Assembly (NCBI GenBank): GCA_002331465.1
Contig: DCYM01000225.1
Coordinates: 1 to 5,100 of the forward strand
DNA from: Candidatus Neomicrothrix sp. UBA2110
GTDB taxonomy: Bacteria; Actinomycetota; Acidimicrobiia; Acidimicrobiales; Poriferisodalaceae
Length of the DNA: 5,100 nucleotides
Direction: 5' to 3'
Shown piece by piece: positions 1-5,100 of this stretch. The translations under genes were made by a program, and so were the position numbers. Numbering within the stretch: position 1 is the stretch's first letter; each line of letters begins with the position of its first letter. The notes under the pieces are model-generated. The model saw only the letters and a program-made list of their open reading frames with translations, was not told where the DNA came from and searched no databases.

Positions 1-344
1 GGCCTCCAAACAGCGGTAAAAAGCACCCAAGGTTCAACTTTGCGTTGATTGAGGTATTGGGGGTCAAGTGTTATCAACACAGCGTCAAGCAGGATTGGCG
101 ACATTTCTTCCAATGTCACAGGAACCATGTTGTTTTTCGGGTGAAACTCAGCTAATTGAGTCCCGAAGCGATCATAAATAATCGTGTCGTTATCGAAAGT
201 CGCCGCGAAGGAACGCTGTGCGGCTCCCATGGTTCGGACTGATATACCGACCCCGAAGACAGCAAGAACCAGCAGCAGATACAAAACCAACCATAATGTT
301 GGTGCCTTATTTTGTTTGTTCTCTAGTAAAGCTGGATCAGACAT
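1..344 (-). CDS. Class A penicillin-binding-protein-like protein, N-terminal part (runs off left edge)
   Basis: The first 114 codons of a membrane-anchored protein are visible; the rest lies beyond the left edge. A short cytoplasmic head is followed by one hydrophobic segment at about residues 15-37, then an extracytoplasmic part with the typical start of a GT51 transglycosylase domain: IIYDRFGTQLAEF (residues 55-67), VPVTLEEM (74-81) and LLDAVL (85-90). Class A PBPs polymerise and cross-link peptidoglycan outside the membrane. Here, however, the motif that should read E-D-x-x-F with the catalytic Glu reads L-D-P-Q-Y (93-97), so glycan polymerisation by this domain is doubtful. Whether an intact transpeptidase domain follows cannot be seen. 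The gene lies 104 bases downstream of a DUF5318 gene, the same neighbourhood as Rv0049-ponA1 of M. tuberculosis, which supports the assignment. The ATG at 344 is the only usual start codon after an in-frame stop at 393-395; its ribosome binding site is weak (GGA about 3 bases upstream). Confidence 0.78.
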   Translation of the reverse strand, partial: MSDPALLENKQNKAPTLWLVLYLLLVLAVFGVGISVRTMGAAQRSFAATFDNDTIIYDRFGTQLAEFHPKNNMVPVTLEEMSPILLDAVLITLDPQYLNQRKVEPWVLFTAVWR

Positions 345-385
345 CTGTCCAGAAATCGCTTCGTCAATAAGTTGTTCAGCTGTAA

Positions 386-413
386 CCCTTAGTTACTGGA
401 GAGTACCCAAGGG
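386..413 (-). other. Stem-loop between the DUF5318 and PBP-like genes
   Basis: Two 11-base arms (386-396 and 403-413) pair at 10 of 11 positions, including one G-T wobble and one mismatch, around a 6-base loop (397-402). The hairpin lies 35 bases after the DUF5318 stop codon and about 40 bases before the PBP-like start codon. It is not followed by a T-run on the minus strand, so it is not a classical intrinsic terminator. It could act as an attenuator, a processing site or a 3'-end stabiliser; the role is inference. Confidence 0.45.
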
Positions 414-448
414 CGCACACCAAACAACTAGACAAACACGCGCTGTGA

Positions 449-838
449 CTAGTGAAGTGGATATCGGCGAAGGAGATAATTCCACCCACATTTTGCGCAC
501 ACCTCAACTTCGTATGAAACGAAGTGGCCTTGGCGGCGAGCAATTCTCTGAAGTTCGTGGTCCGACACCACACACTTGCCTCCTGGCCCTAAGCGTGGGC
601 CGAAGACATAGGCAACAAGACGCAACTCATCTTCGTTGCACAAAGGACAGCTACCCCCCGTGTGCGGTGCAGCACTTCGAGCAACTCGAAGTAATTCGGG
701 ATGAATCTCACATGCTTCGTCTCTGTCAACTATGCCGCACGCAATATCTCGAAGCAGCCGTCGGCGTTGAAGACGGTAGTCAACTTCGCCGAAGGCTGCC
801 TCGGCGTCTTCGCTCGCTAGGCCCGGGTGATACGGCAC
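449..838 (-). CDS. DUF5318 family protein, zinc-ribbon type
   Basis: This is a soluble protein of 129 residues with no signal peptide or membrane segment, and no enzymatic role is known to me. It resembles actinobacterial DUF5318 proteins such as Rv0049 of M. tuberculosis: an N-terminal helical, arginine-rich part (VDYRLQRRRLLRD, residues 19-31), a central C-P-L-C pair (C64, C67), the strand motif LVAYVFG (74-80), and a C-terminal C-A-K-C-GWNYL block (C114, C117). The four cysteines are placed to bind one zinc ion. The length matches the family. The start used is GTG at 838, 19 bases after the pcnA stop, without a clear Shine-Dalgarno sequence; family similarity only begins around residue 17, so the true start is uncertain. 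The close spacing suggests cotranscription with the tRNA nucleotidyltransferase gene, and the PBP-like gene follows. The link to cell-wall synthesis is by gene neighbourhood only. Confidence 0.85.
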   Translation of the reverse strand: MPYHPGLASEDAEAAFGEVDYRLQRRRLLRDIACGIVDRDEACEIHPELLRVARSAAPHTGGSCPLCNEDELRLVAYVFGPRLGPGGKCVVSDHELQRIARRQGHFVSYEVEVCAKCGWNYLLRRYPLH

Positions 839-857
839 CCACGCAGCGTAGTCAGAA

Positions 858-2096
858 CTAGGGGTTCTTTCGCCAATCTTGTATTAGAGCAGTTGCATCT
901 TTCTTAGATAGCGGACCAGCCCGCAGACGCTGATCCATCAATCGGTCAAGCATCTCACCAACGAGTGGGCCTTCTCCACCAATCAGTTCAGCGACTTCGT
1001 TGCCGTCCAAAGGAAGCCGAAATTCTTCGTTTCCTTCTAATTCCCGGACCTGATCGATCGCTGAAAGGACCGACGGCAGTGGCGGTTGCCCGTAAGCGTT
1101 TAATAATTCGATCGCCGGTTCAAGATCGTGGCGCGTCTGATGGAGTAATCGTCGAGCCGTCGCTTGGTCATTTTTTTTCGCTTCGGTCAGAGCGCGAGCA
1201 GCATCGATGATCGCTCCAACCCGTGAAGCTGTCGCGTTCGACACTCTCAATCCAGCGAGCGCTTTTCGGACAAGAGTCCCCTCTTGTAAAACCGACCAAA
1301 GAAAACACGCCCATCGTAATTCTAAGTCCCGGCTCACAAGATCTATGGACTGTGCTTGCAGGTTTTCGTGATTCGAGCTGCTAGGGAAAAGTCGTTCCAT
1401 CAGCCCTGTTCGGTGCAACAGTTGTACGCCGCGGCTTGGGTGTTCGACTAACAGAAACTTCGAAAATTCTTCACTGATTCGTTCCTTCGACACAATGTCA
1501 AGGCGCTCAGCCATAACACCCATAGCGTTTTCGAGTTCCACAGGTGATGTCAGTTGATAACCCGACAAGAAGCGGGCGGCTCTCAACATTCTCAAGGGGT
1601 CATCAGAAAAAGCTATTTCTGGCGTTAATGGTGTTCTCAACACACGCCTCGCCAAGTCAGTCCTTCCATCAAACGGGTCAACCAACCGCCAGCTAGGCAG
1701 TTGAATCGCCATGGCGTTGATGGTGAAATCTCGCCGTGCAAGGTCATCATCAATCTTGCTTGAAAACTCAACGCTCGGTTTTCGCGAGTCGGCGTGATAT
1801 TTCTCTGACCGGTGAGTCGTGATTTCCACCATGACATCGCCTTTGCGCGCTCCCACAGTGCCAAAGCGGGCGCCTTGATCCCAGGTTGTGTCCGCCCATC
1901 TCTCCAAGATTGACAATGTGTCCGCTGGCGTAGCGTCCGTGGTGATGTCGATATCTCCACTGTGTCGTCCAAGAAACAAGTCCCGGACAACACCTCCAAC
2001 GACAAAGAACCCCCACCCAGCGGAAACAAACAGCTCAGCTAGATCCCCTACGCGTTGATCAACGTCATCGCGATCAGCTTGTGCGATGCCGTCCAT
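858..2096 (-). CDS. pcnA: CCA tRNA nucleotidyltransferase (class II, PcnA/Cca type) with degenerate HD region
   Basis: The enzyme adds or repairs the 3'-terminal CCA of tRNAs from CTP and ATP in the cytoplasm. The class II nucleotidyltransferase head is complete: GGVVRD (residues 34-39), the metal-binding pair D48-I-D50 followed by ITTDA, RRDFTINAMA (121-130), and the base-templating block DDPLRMLRAARF (165-176; D166 and R169 match the ED-x-x-R template residues). The neck and body follow, and the C-terminal part LPLDGNEVAELI (361-372) through GPLSKKDA resembles mycobacterial PcnA. At 412 residues it is shorter than the roughly 480 of M. tuberculosis PcnA. The loss falls in the HD domain: the segment that should read LRWAALLHD reads LRWACFLWS (260-268), so the metal-binding His-Asp is gone. 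The start is ATG 2096; the best ribosome site, GAAGG at 2111-2115, is rather far (14 bases). It is the first gene of the leftward group and divergent from carD. CCA-adding rather than poly(A)-adding specificity is inferred from the actinobacterial context. Confidence 0.93.
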   Translation of the reverse strand: MDGIAQADRDDVDQRVGDLAELFVSAGWGFFVVGGVVRDLFLGRHSGDIDITTDATPADTLSILERWADTTWDQGARFGTVGARKGDVMVEITTHRSEKYHADSRKPSVEFSSKIDDDLARRDFTINAMAIQLPSWRLVDPFDGRTDLARRVLRTPLTPEIAFSDDPLRMLRAARFLSGYQLTSPVELENAMGVMAERLDIVSKERISEEFSKFLLVEHPSRGVQLLHRTGLMERLFPSSSNHENLQAQSIDLVSRDLELRWACFLWSVLQEGTLVRKALAGLRVSNATASRVGAIIDAARALTEAKKNDQATARRLLHQTRHDLEPAIELLNAYGQPPLPSVLSAIDQVRELEGNEEFRLPLDGNEVAELIGGEGPLVGEMLDRLMDQRLRAGPLSKKDATALIQDWRKNP

Positions 2097-2268
2097 ACAA
2101 CGAAACGGTACCTTCGGATTGGCACAAATTTTGCAAGATTAATAGAGCTTCACCTCAGTAAGGACCAGTTATCTTCCTCAACAAGTTGGAGTTCTAGGTC
2201 AGTCCTGGCAACCTAAGAGGCCCGGATTCCATTGTGGAGCCGGAAATCGGAAGTTTGATGGAGTGGGC
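2097..2268. promoter_or_regulatory. Divergent intergenic region between pcnA and carD
   Basis: This spacer must carry the promoters of both divergent groups. On the minus strand TATTAA at 2144-2139 could be a -10 element for pcnA, giving a leader of roughly 35 bases, but I see no matching -35 hexamer at the right distance. On the plus strand no convincing promoter pair stands out. The half nearest carD contains a hairpin (2222-2243) and a four-codon mini-ORF (2258-2272), both listed separately. Confidence 0.4.
2222..2243 (+). other. Hairpin in the carD leader
   Basis: CCGG (2222-2225) pairs with CCGG (2240-2243), and TTCCA (2227-2231) pairs with TGGAG (2235-2239, one T-G wobble). A2226 is bulged and the loop is the three bases TTG. 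This makes a 9-bp GC-rich stem ending 25 bases before the carD ATG. No T-run follows, so termination is unlikely. A role in leader stability or translation control is inference, and it could also be chance. Confidence 0.35.
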
Positions 2269-2272
2269 ATGA
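2258..2272 (+). other. Four-codon mini-ORF overlapping the carD start
   Basis: ATG at 2258 opens a reading frame encoding M-E-W-A and stops at TGA 2270-2272, overlapping the carD ATG (2269-2271) as ATGA. A GGAAG sequence at 2249-2253 sits 4 bases upstream, a plausible Shine-Dalgarno of its own. The arrangement would allow translational coupling into carD. Competing explanation: this ATG is incidental and ribosomes bind at GGAG (2260-2263) directly for carD. Confidence 0.25.
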
Positions 2273-2751
2273 AGTTCGACCTCGGCGACCGCGTGATCTA
2301 TCCACACCACGGGGCAGCTCTGATTACCGCAAGGGAAACCAGAAAGGCGTTCGGCGAAGAGCGCGAATATCTGATCCTTCAAACAGCACACGGTGATCTA
2401 ACGCTGTCTGTTCCCGCGGATATGGCGGATTCCGTAGGGATGAGACCTCCAATCGACGAAGACGACGTGGAAGACCTTTTCGAACTTTTGGCCAAAAAAG
2501 ATATACGCGAGCCCGCCAACTGGAGTCGCCGGTTCAAAAATCACCAAGAAAAGCTGAAGTCTGGTGATATTTACCAAGTAGCAGAAGTGGTGAGAAACCT
2601 CGCTTTGCGCGAATCTGCAAAAGGTTTGTCAGCTGGCGAGAAATCCATGCTTGACAAGTCCCGGCAGATCCTGATTTCTGAACTTTCGATAAGTATGGAT
2701 GTCAGCGAGGACGAAGCACTAGATCAAGTAGAAACAAGACTCGCTAGCTAG
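2269..2751 (+). CDS. carD: CarD family transcriptional regulator (RNA polymerase-binding)
   Basis: CarD binds the RNA polymerase beta subunit and the upstream edge of the -10 element and stabilises open promoter complexes. The 160-residue product matches the length and layout of M. tuberculosis CarD: an N-terminal Tudor-like RNA-polymerase-interacting domain (about 1-55, with YPHHGAAL at 11-18 and GDLTLSVPA at 42-50) and a helical DNA-binding domain (EPANWSRRFK, 81-90; GLSAGEKSML, 119-128). The tryptophan that wedges into DNA (W85) and the basic residues R87 and K90 are present, as is R25 for polymerase contact; the other contact residue, R47 in M. tuberculosis, is Ser here. I chose ATG 2269 over GTG 2263 because GGAG at 2260-2263 is well spaced for it and the protein then aligns from its first residue with known CarD. 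It leads the rightward group, 64 bases before the acetyltransferase gene, and is not next to ispD, a neighbour seen in many actinobacteria. Confidence 0.95.
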   Translation: MKFDLGDRVIYPHHGAALITARETRKAFGEEREYLILQTAHGDLTLSVPADMADSVGMRPPIDEDDVEDLFELLAKKDIREPANWSRRFKNHQEKLKSGDIYQVAEVVRNLALRESAKGLSAGEKSMLDKSRQILISELSISMDVSEDEALDQVETRLAS

Positions 2752-2780
2752 ATCGTTAGCTAAGGCGACCAACTCTGCTT

Positions 2781-2813
2781 GACTCCTCCCTATAACTTCA
2801 TGTGGGGAGGGTC
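2781..2813 (+). promoter_or_regulatory. Hairpin that would mask the acetyltransferase ribosome binding site
   Basis: CCTCCC (2785-2790) pairs perfectly with GGGAGG (2805-2810). With T2784 bulged, the outer GAC (2781-2783) pairs with GTC (2811-2813), giving 9 bp around a 14-base loop. The right arm is the strong Shine-Dalgarno GGAGG (2806-2810), five bases before the GTG start at 2816. When folded, the structure would hide this site from the ribosome. No T-run follows, so a terminator is less likely. The regulatory role is inferred from pairing alone. Confidence 0.45.
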
Positions 2814-2815
2814 CA

Positions 2816-3520
2816 GTGTCAACAGACCAACCGCTCCACTGGAGTTCCAATGGCGTGCGCATCCGGACAGACTCTCAATGTCAGTCCGATGCTTACCTCA
2901 GGCCGATACTTCCCCCTCGAAAGCTGCGACCGGACGAAATTAAAACCACTCTGCAATTACTCGCACAAAACGGCGTGCAGCGCGTTTTCACTTCAGCAAT
3001 AAGATCGCGAGAGCAAAGTTTTTTTAGAGATATTGGATTCGAGCTACACGAAGAGTTGCTTTTGCTCAGTCACGATCTATCGGCACAAATCCCAGCCCCT
3101 ACTCGTCCTACGAGACGCGCTCAGCGCTCCGACCGGCCACATATTCTCGACATCGATGCATCCACATTCTCGCAGTTCTGGCAATTCGACGCGATATCTC
3201 TAACGGAGGCCATAAAGGCAACGCCCAGGAGCAGAGTTCGTGTCAACACCGGCCCTTCACCACAAGGTTTTGCGATAACGGGTCGCTCGGGGCGACAAGG
3301 TTTTCTCCAACGGCTCGCGGTACATCCGACACATCAAGGGAGCGGTCTAGGCCGTGCCTTGGTGACTGATGCTCTTCGTTGGCTTCAGAAACGACGGGTC
3401 TATGAAGTACTGGTAAATACGCAAATCGAAAATGTCACAGCATTAGAACTCTACGAGTCCACCGGATTTGTTCAGAGAAACGATGGACTAGCAGTCTTGC
3501 GGTGGGACGCGAAGAGATGA
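2816..3520 (+). CDS. GNAT family N-acetyltransferase, possible tandem-domain type
   Basis: This is a predicted cytoplasmic acetyl-CoA-dependent acyltransferase of 234 residues with unknown substrate. The C-terminal half (about 140-232) carries a complete GNAT core: LQRLAVHP (164-171), the pyrophosphate-binding motif Q174-x-x-G177-x-G179, the following helix, and the motif B region with N206, Y213 and G217-F218, as in RimI-like enzymes. The N-terminal half (about 28-88) looks like the rear part of a second, worn GNAT domain (SREQSFFRDIGFELHEE, 64-80, then LLLLSHDL) without an acetyl-CoA motif. A charged, proline-rich linker (about 90-108) joins them. The GTG start has an excellent GGAGG five bases upstream. 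The gene follows carD after 64 bases and its stop codon overlaps the DUF6049 start as ATGA, so translation of those two is probably coupled. In mycobacteria a Nudix hydrolase gene (mutT4) occupies the corresponding place; I see no Nudix box here. RimI (ribosomal protein S18) activity is possible but unsupported. Confidence 0.85.
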   Translation: MSTDQPLHWSSNGVRIRTDSQCQSDAYLRPILPPRKLRPDEIKTTLQLLAQNGVQRVFTSAIRSREQSFFRDIGFELHEELLLLSHDLSAQIPAPTRPTRRAQRSDRPHILDIDASTFSQFWQFDAISLTEAIKATPRSRVRVNTGPSPQGFAITGRSGRQGFLQRLAVHPTHQGSGLGRALVTDALRWLQKRRVYEVLVNTQIENVTALELYESTGFVQRNDGLAVLRWDAKR

Positions 3521-5100
3521 ACCTTTTGAGGTGGGCCCGTGGAATTCCAATTCTTCTCTGTCTTCTCGTTGGTTTCCCTGGCATGGCTAACGCAGCCGAA
3601 GTTGGATCTGGCGGGATACAAATCACTCATCAATCTCCAATCGCGCAAGCAGGCGGGTCATTGGACTTCACACTTCGGCTACCCGGGGTAGTTGCATACG
3701 ACGACCAGATCATCGTGACGGTTCACGAACCGGTCATCGACGAGACGGGGTTCCTCCAATCGGTGAACGGGCAAGGGTTAGGCGGCGTTCTCGCTTCTCG
3801 AACAATTGATGTGTCAGATCTTGACCTTGATCCGTGGGGCTTAGCACGCATCAAATTTCCGCTGACAAACAGTGGTGATAAAGCTATCCGTGTCGCAAGA
3901 CCTGGGGTGTACCCAATAACAATCGAAATGCGGACTGCGAGTCAGGAGCTTGTTGGCCGCGTCGTGACCCATCTCATCCGAATTGGTGAGGAACCTTCTC
4001 AAAGGTTGCCGTTGGCACTCGTAGCTGAAATTCCGCACTCAGCAGGCCACTCTGACTCAAAGCAAAATGTTGATACCGCCTCAGCGTGGTTCAATCTGTT
4101 GGTCAACCATTCCGACATCCCAGTGAGTATCACCTTCCAGCCCAACCAGATTGACAGCGCCGTAAATGAAGCGGCCGTACAACAGTTTCAGGGCACGAAG
4201 ACACAACATGAGCTTGTACGCGGTTCTTTCATTCCAATTGATGAATCAGCGCTCATGGATGCTGGTCTCACTCGTGAGGTGTCAACGCTCCTCGAAATAG
4301 GTTCAAAACAACTTAGAAGTTTGGGGACTCTGGCACCCCCGACTCTTTGGGTCGGACATGGAATGGCCGACGCCGCTCAAGTGGACCGTCGATGGCAACG
4401 AGGCATCCGTGAGGTAATTGTCGAACCTTCTTCGCTCTCCCCACTACCCGATACCGCACCACGCGGTCCTGTGGAAATACTGGGAGTCGATTCAAATGTC
4501 AGGGCGCTCGTCGTCGACCATCTCTCATCACAAAAGGAGCACGACACTGCAGCTAGCGAAGCGCACCGCGTCTTGGCACACCTTGCGACGATTGCCTTCA
4601 CCCAACAGCCGACACCATTACTCGTCTTAGATCTCGGGGCAGGAACCCGCGATGTTGATTTTGCGACAGCATTTCTGAGAGGTCTCCCCCATTTAGATTG
4701 GGTTGAGCCAGTACCGGCCAGTGCTGCTATCACTAAGTCATTGTTGCTTAAGGACGGGAAACTCCAGCAGTATCGGCTTAGAAGCCAGCCCAATTCCACA
4801 ACTGAGAACTTCACTGGCTACCGCGATGCTCAAAGATACTTAACATCGTTTCGTTCAATGATCCGCGACGAAGATGCCTCCGAGCATGACCAACTGTCTC
4901 AGAAATTACTGTTCAGTTTGTCGAGCGATTCATCGCAACTCGATCGACGAACGTTGTGGGAATCAATCGTCAGCCGAATCCGAGTGCAGACGAGTTTGAT
5001 TGACATTCCCCCCGACGAATCAATCCAGTTGACGTCGCGGAAAGCATCCGTACCGTTCAGCTTCCAGAACCGAGCCAATATCCCACTTCGAGTGGAATTG
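3517..5100 (+). CDS. DUF6049 family exported protein (runs off right edge)
   Basis: From ATG 3517 the frame is open for 528 codons to the window edge without a stop. The first 26 residues are a Sec signal peptide: MNLLRWARG with two arginines, a hydrophobic core (about 10-20) and an A-x-A cleavage site (ANA, 24-26). The mature part begins with beta-rich segments (about 31-155), continues with an alpha/beta region (about 160-410) containing FQPNQID (207-213) and LAHLATIAF (353-361), and reaches VPFSFQNRANIPLRVEL (512-528), which looks like the start of the C-terminal immunoglobulin-like domain of the family. These features and the location match actinobacterial DUF6049 proteins such as Rv3909, which lies between pcnA/mutT4 and murJ (mviN). 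The biochemical function is unknown; a role in cell-envelope assembly is inferred from the usual murJ neighbour. A C-terminal membrane anchor, usual in the family, would lie outside the window. The start overlaps the acetyltransferase stop by four bases, and the signal peptide supports it. Confidence 0.82.
   Translation, partial: MNLLRWARGIPILLCLLVGFPGMANAAEVGSGGIQITHQSPIAQAGGSLDFTLRLPGVVAYDDQIIVTVHEPVIDETGFLQSVNGQGLGGVLASRTIDVSDLDLDPWGLARIKFPLTNSGDKAIRVARPGVYPITIEMRTASQELVGRVVTHLIRIGEEPSQRLPLALVAEIPHSAGHSDSKQNVDTASAWFNLLVNHSDIPVSITFQPNQIDSAVNEAAVQQFQGTKTQHELVRGSFIPIDESALMDAGLTREVSTLLEIGSKQLRSLGTLAPPTLWVGHGMADAAQVDRRWQRGIREVIVEPSSLSPLPDTAPRGPVEILGVDSNVRALVVDHLSSQKEHDTAASEAHRVLAHLATIAFTQQPTPLLVLDLGAGTRDVDFATAFLRGLPHLDWVEPVPASAAITKSLLLKDGKLQQYRLRSQPNSTTENFTGYRDAQRYLTSFRSMIRDEDASEHDQLSQKLLFSLSSDSSQLDRRTLWESIVSRIRVQTSLIDIPPDESIQLTSRKASVPFSFQNRANIPLRVEL

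Noticed and set aside
376..573. Minus-strand open frame of 65 codons spanning the DUF5318 3' end and the gap
   Set aside because: It overlaps the conserved cysteine region of DUF5318 in a different frame and shows no family resemblance.
184..861. Long plus-strand open frame of 225 codons opposite the PBP-like and DUF5318 genes
   Set aside because: It is antisense to two recognisable genes, its translation is low-complexity and unlike any family, and its codons mirror those of DUF5318.
1637..2029. Minus-strand open frame of 130 codons overlapping pcnA in another frame
   Set aside because: pcnA has strong conserved motifs throughout this stretch; this is a frame shadow of it.
2131..2160. TTGCAA ... 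TCAGTA as a plus-strand promoter for carD
   Set aside because: The -10 match is poor and the spacing is 18; not distinguishable from chance.
2745..2762. TAGCTA palindromes around a 6-base loop at the carD stop codon, as a terminator
   Set aside because: The stem is only 6 bp, AT-rich, with no T-run, and arises from a repeated self-complementary hexamer.
2785..2810. CCTCCC...GGGAGG as an intrinsic terminator of carD
   Set aside because: There is no T-run after it on either strand, and its right arm is the ribosome binding site of the next gene.
4377..4814. Minus-strand open frame of 145 codons
   Set aside because: It lies wholly antisense to the DUF6049 gene, is rich in Ser/Arg/Thr, and has no recognisable motif.
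1..5100. Defence system, mobile element, CRISPR array or RNA gene
   Set aside because: No transposase, integrase, nuclease or repeat array was seen, and almost the whole window is filled by recognisable housekeeping genes.

Overview
The window looks like a chromosomal housekeeping region of an actinobacterium (Actinomycetota). The evidence is an actinobacterial-type CarD, a DUF5318 zinc-ribbon protein, a DUF6049 exported protein and a class II tRNA nucleotidyltransferase of the PcnA type, arranged much like the oriC-proximal regions of Mycobacterium (Rv3907c-Rv3910 and Rv0049-Rv0050, recalled from general knowledge). Base composition is roughly balanced by eye rather than strongly GC-rich. 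Together with sequence divergence from mycobacteria this suggests a deep-branching, perhaps aquatic, lineage such as Acidimicrobiia, but that placement is inference.

The layout is two divergent gene groups separated by a spacer of about 170 bases. The leftward group (minus strand, reading from 2096 to the left edge) is a CCA tRNA nucleotidyltransferase, a DUF5318 protein starting about 20 bases after it, and the N-terminal 114 codons of a membrane-anchored penicillin-binding-protein-like product that runs off the left edge. The last two repeat the Rv0049-ponA1 neighbourhood. The rightward group (plus strand, from 2269) is carD, a GNAT-family acetyltransferase, and a DUF6049 secreted protein that overlaps the acetyltransferase by ATGA and is still open at the right edge. 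From mycobacterial gene order the next gene to the right would be murJ, the lipid II flippase, but it is outside the window.

The genes combine RNA maturation (CCA addition), transcription control (CarD at RNA polymerase) and cell-envelope work (PBP, DUF6049). No mobile element, CRISPR array, tRNA, rRNA or defence system was seen, and I did not find a wholly new multi-gene system.

The points most worth a second look are: (1) the PBP-like protein aligns well to the start of a GT51 transglycosylase domain but has lost the catalytic glutamate and most of the surrounding motif; (2) the tRNA nucleotidyltransferase has a shrunken HD region with the His-Asp pair replaced; (3) three intergenic hairpins, one of which would pair with the ribosome binding site of the acetyltransferase gene; and (4) a four-codon mini-ORF with its own Shine-Dalgarno that overlaps the carD start codon.
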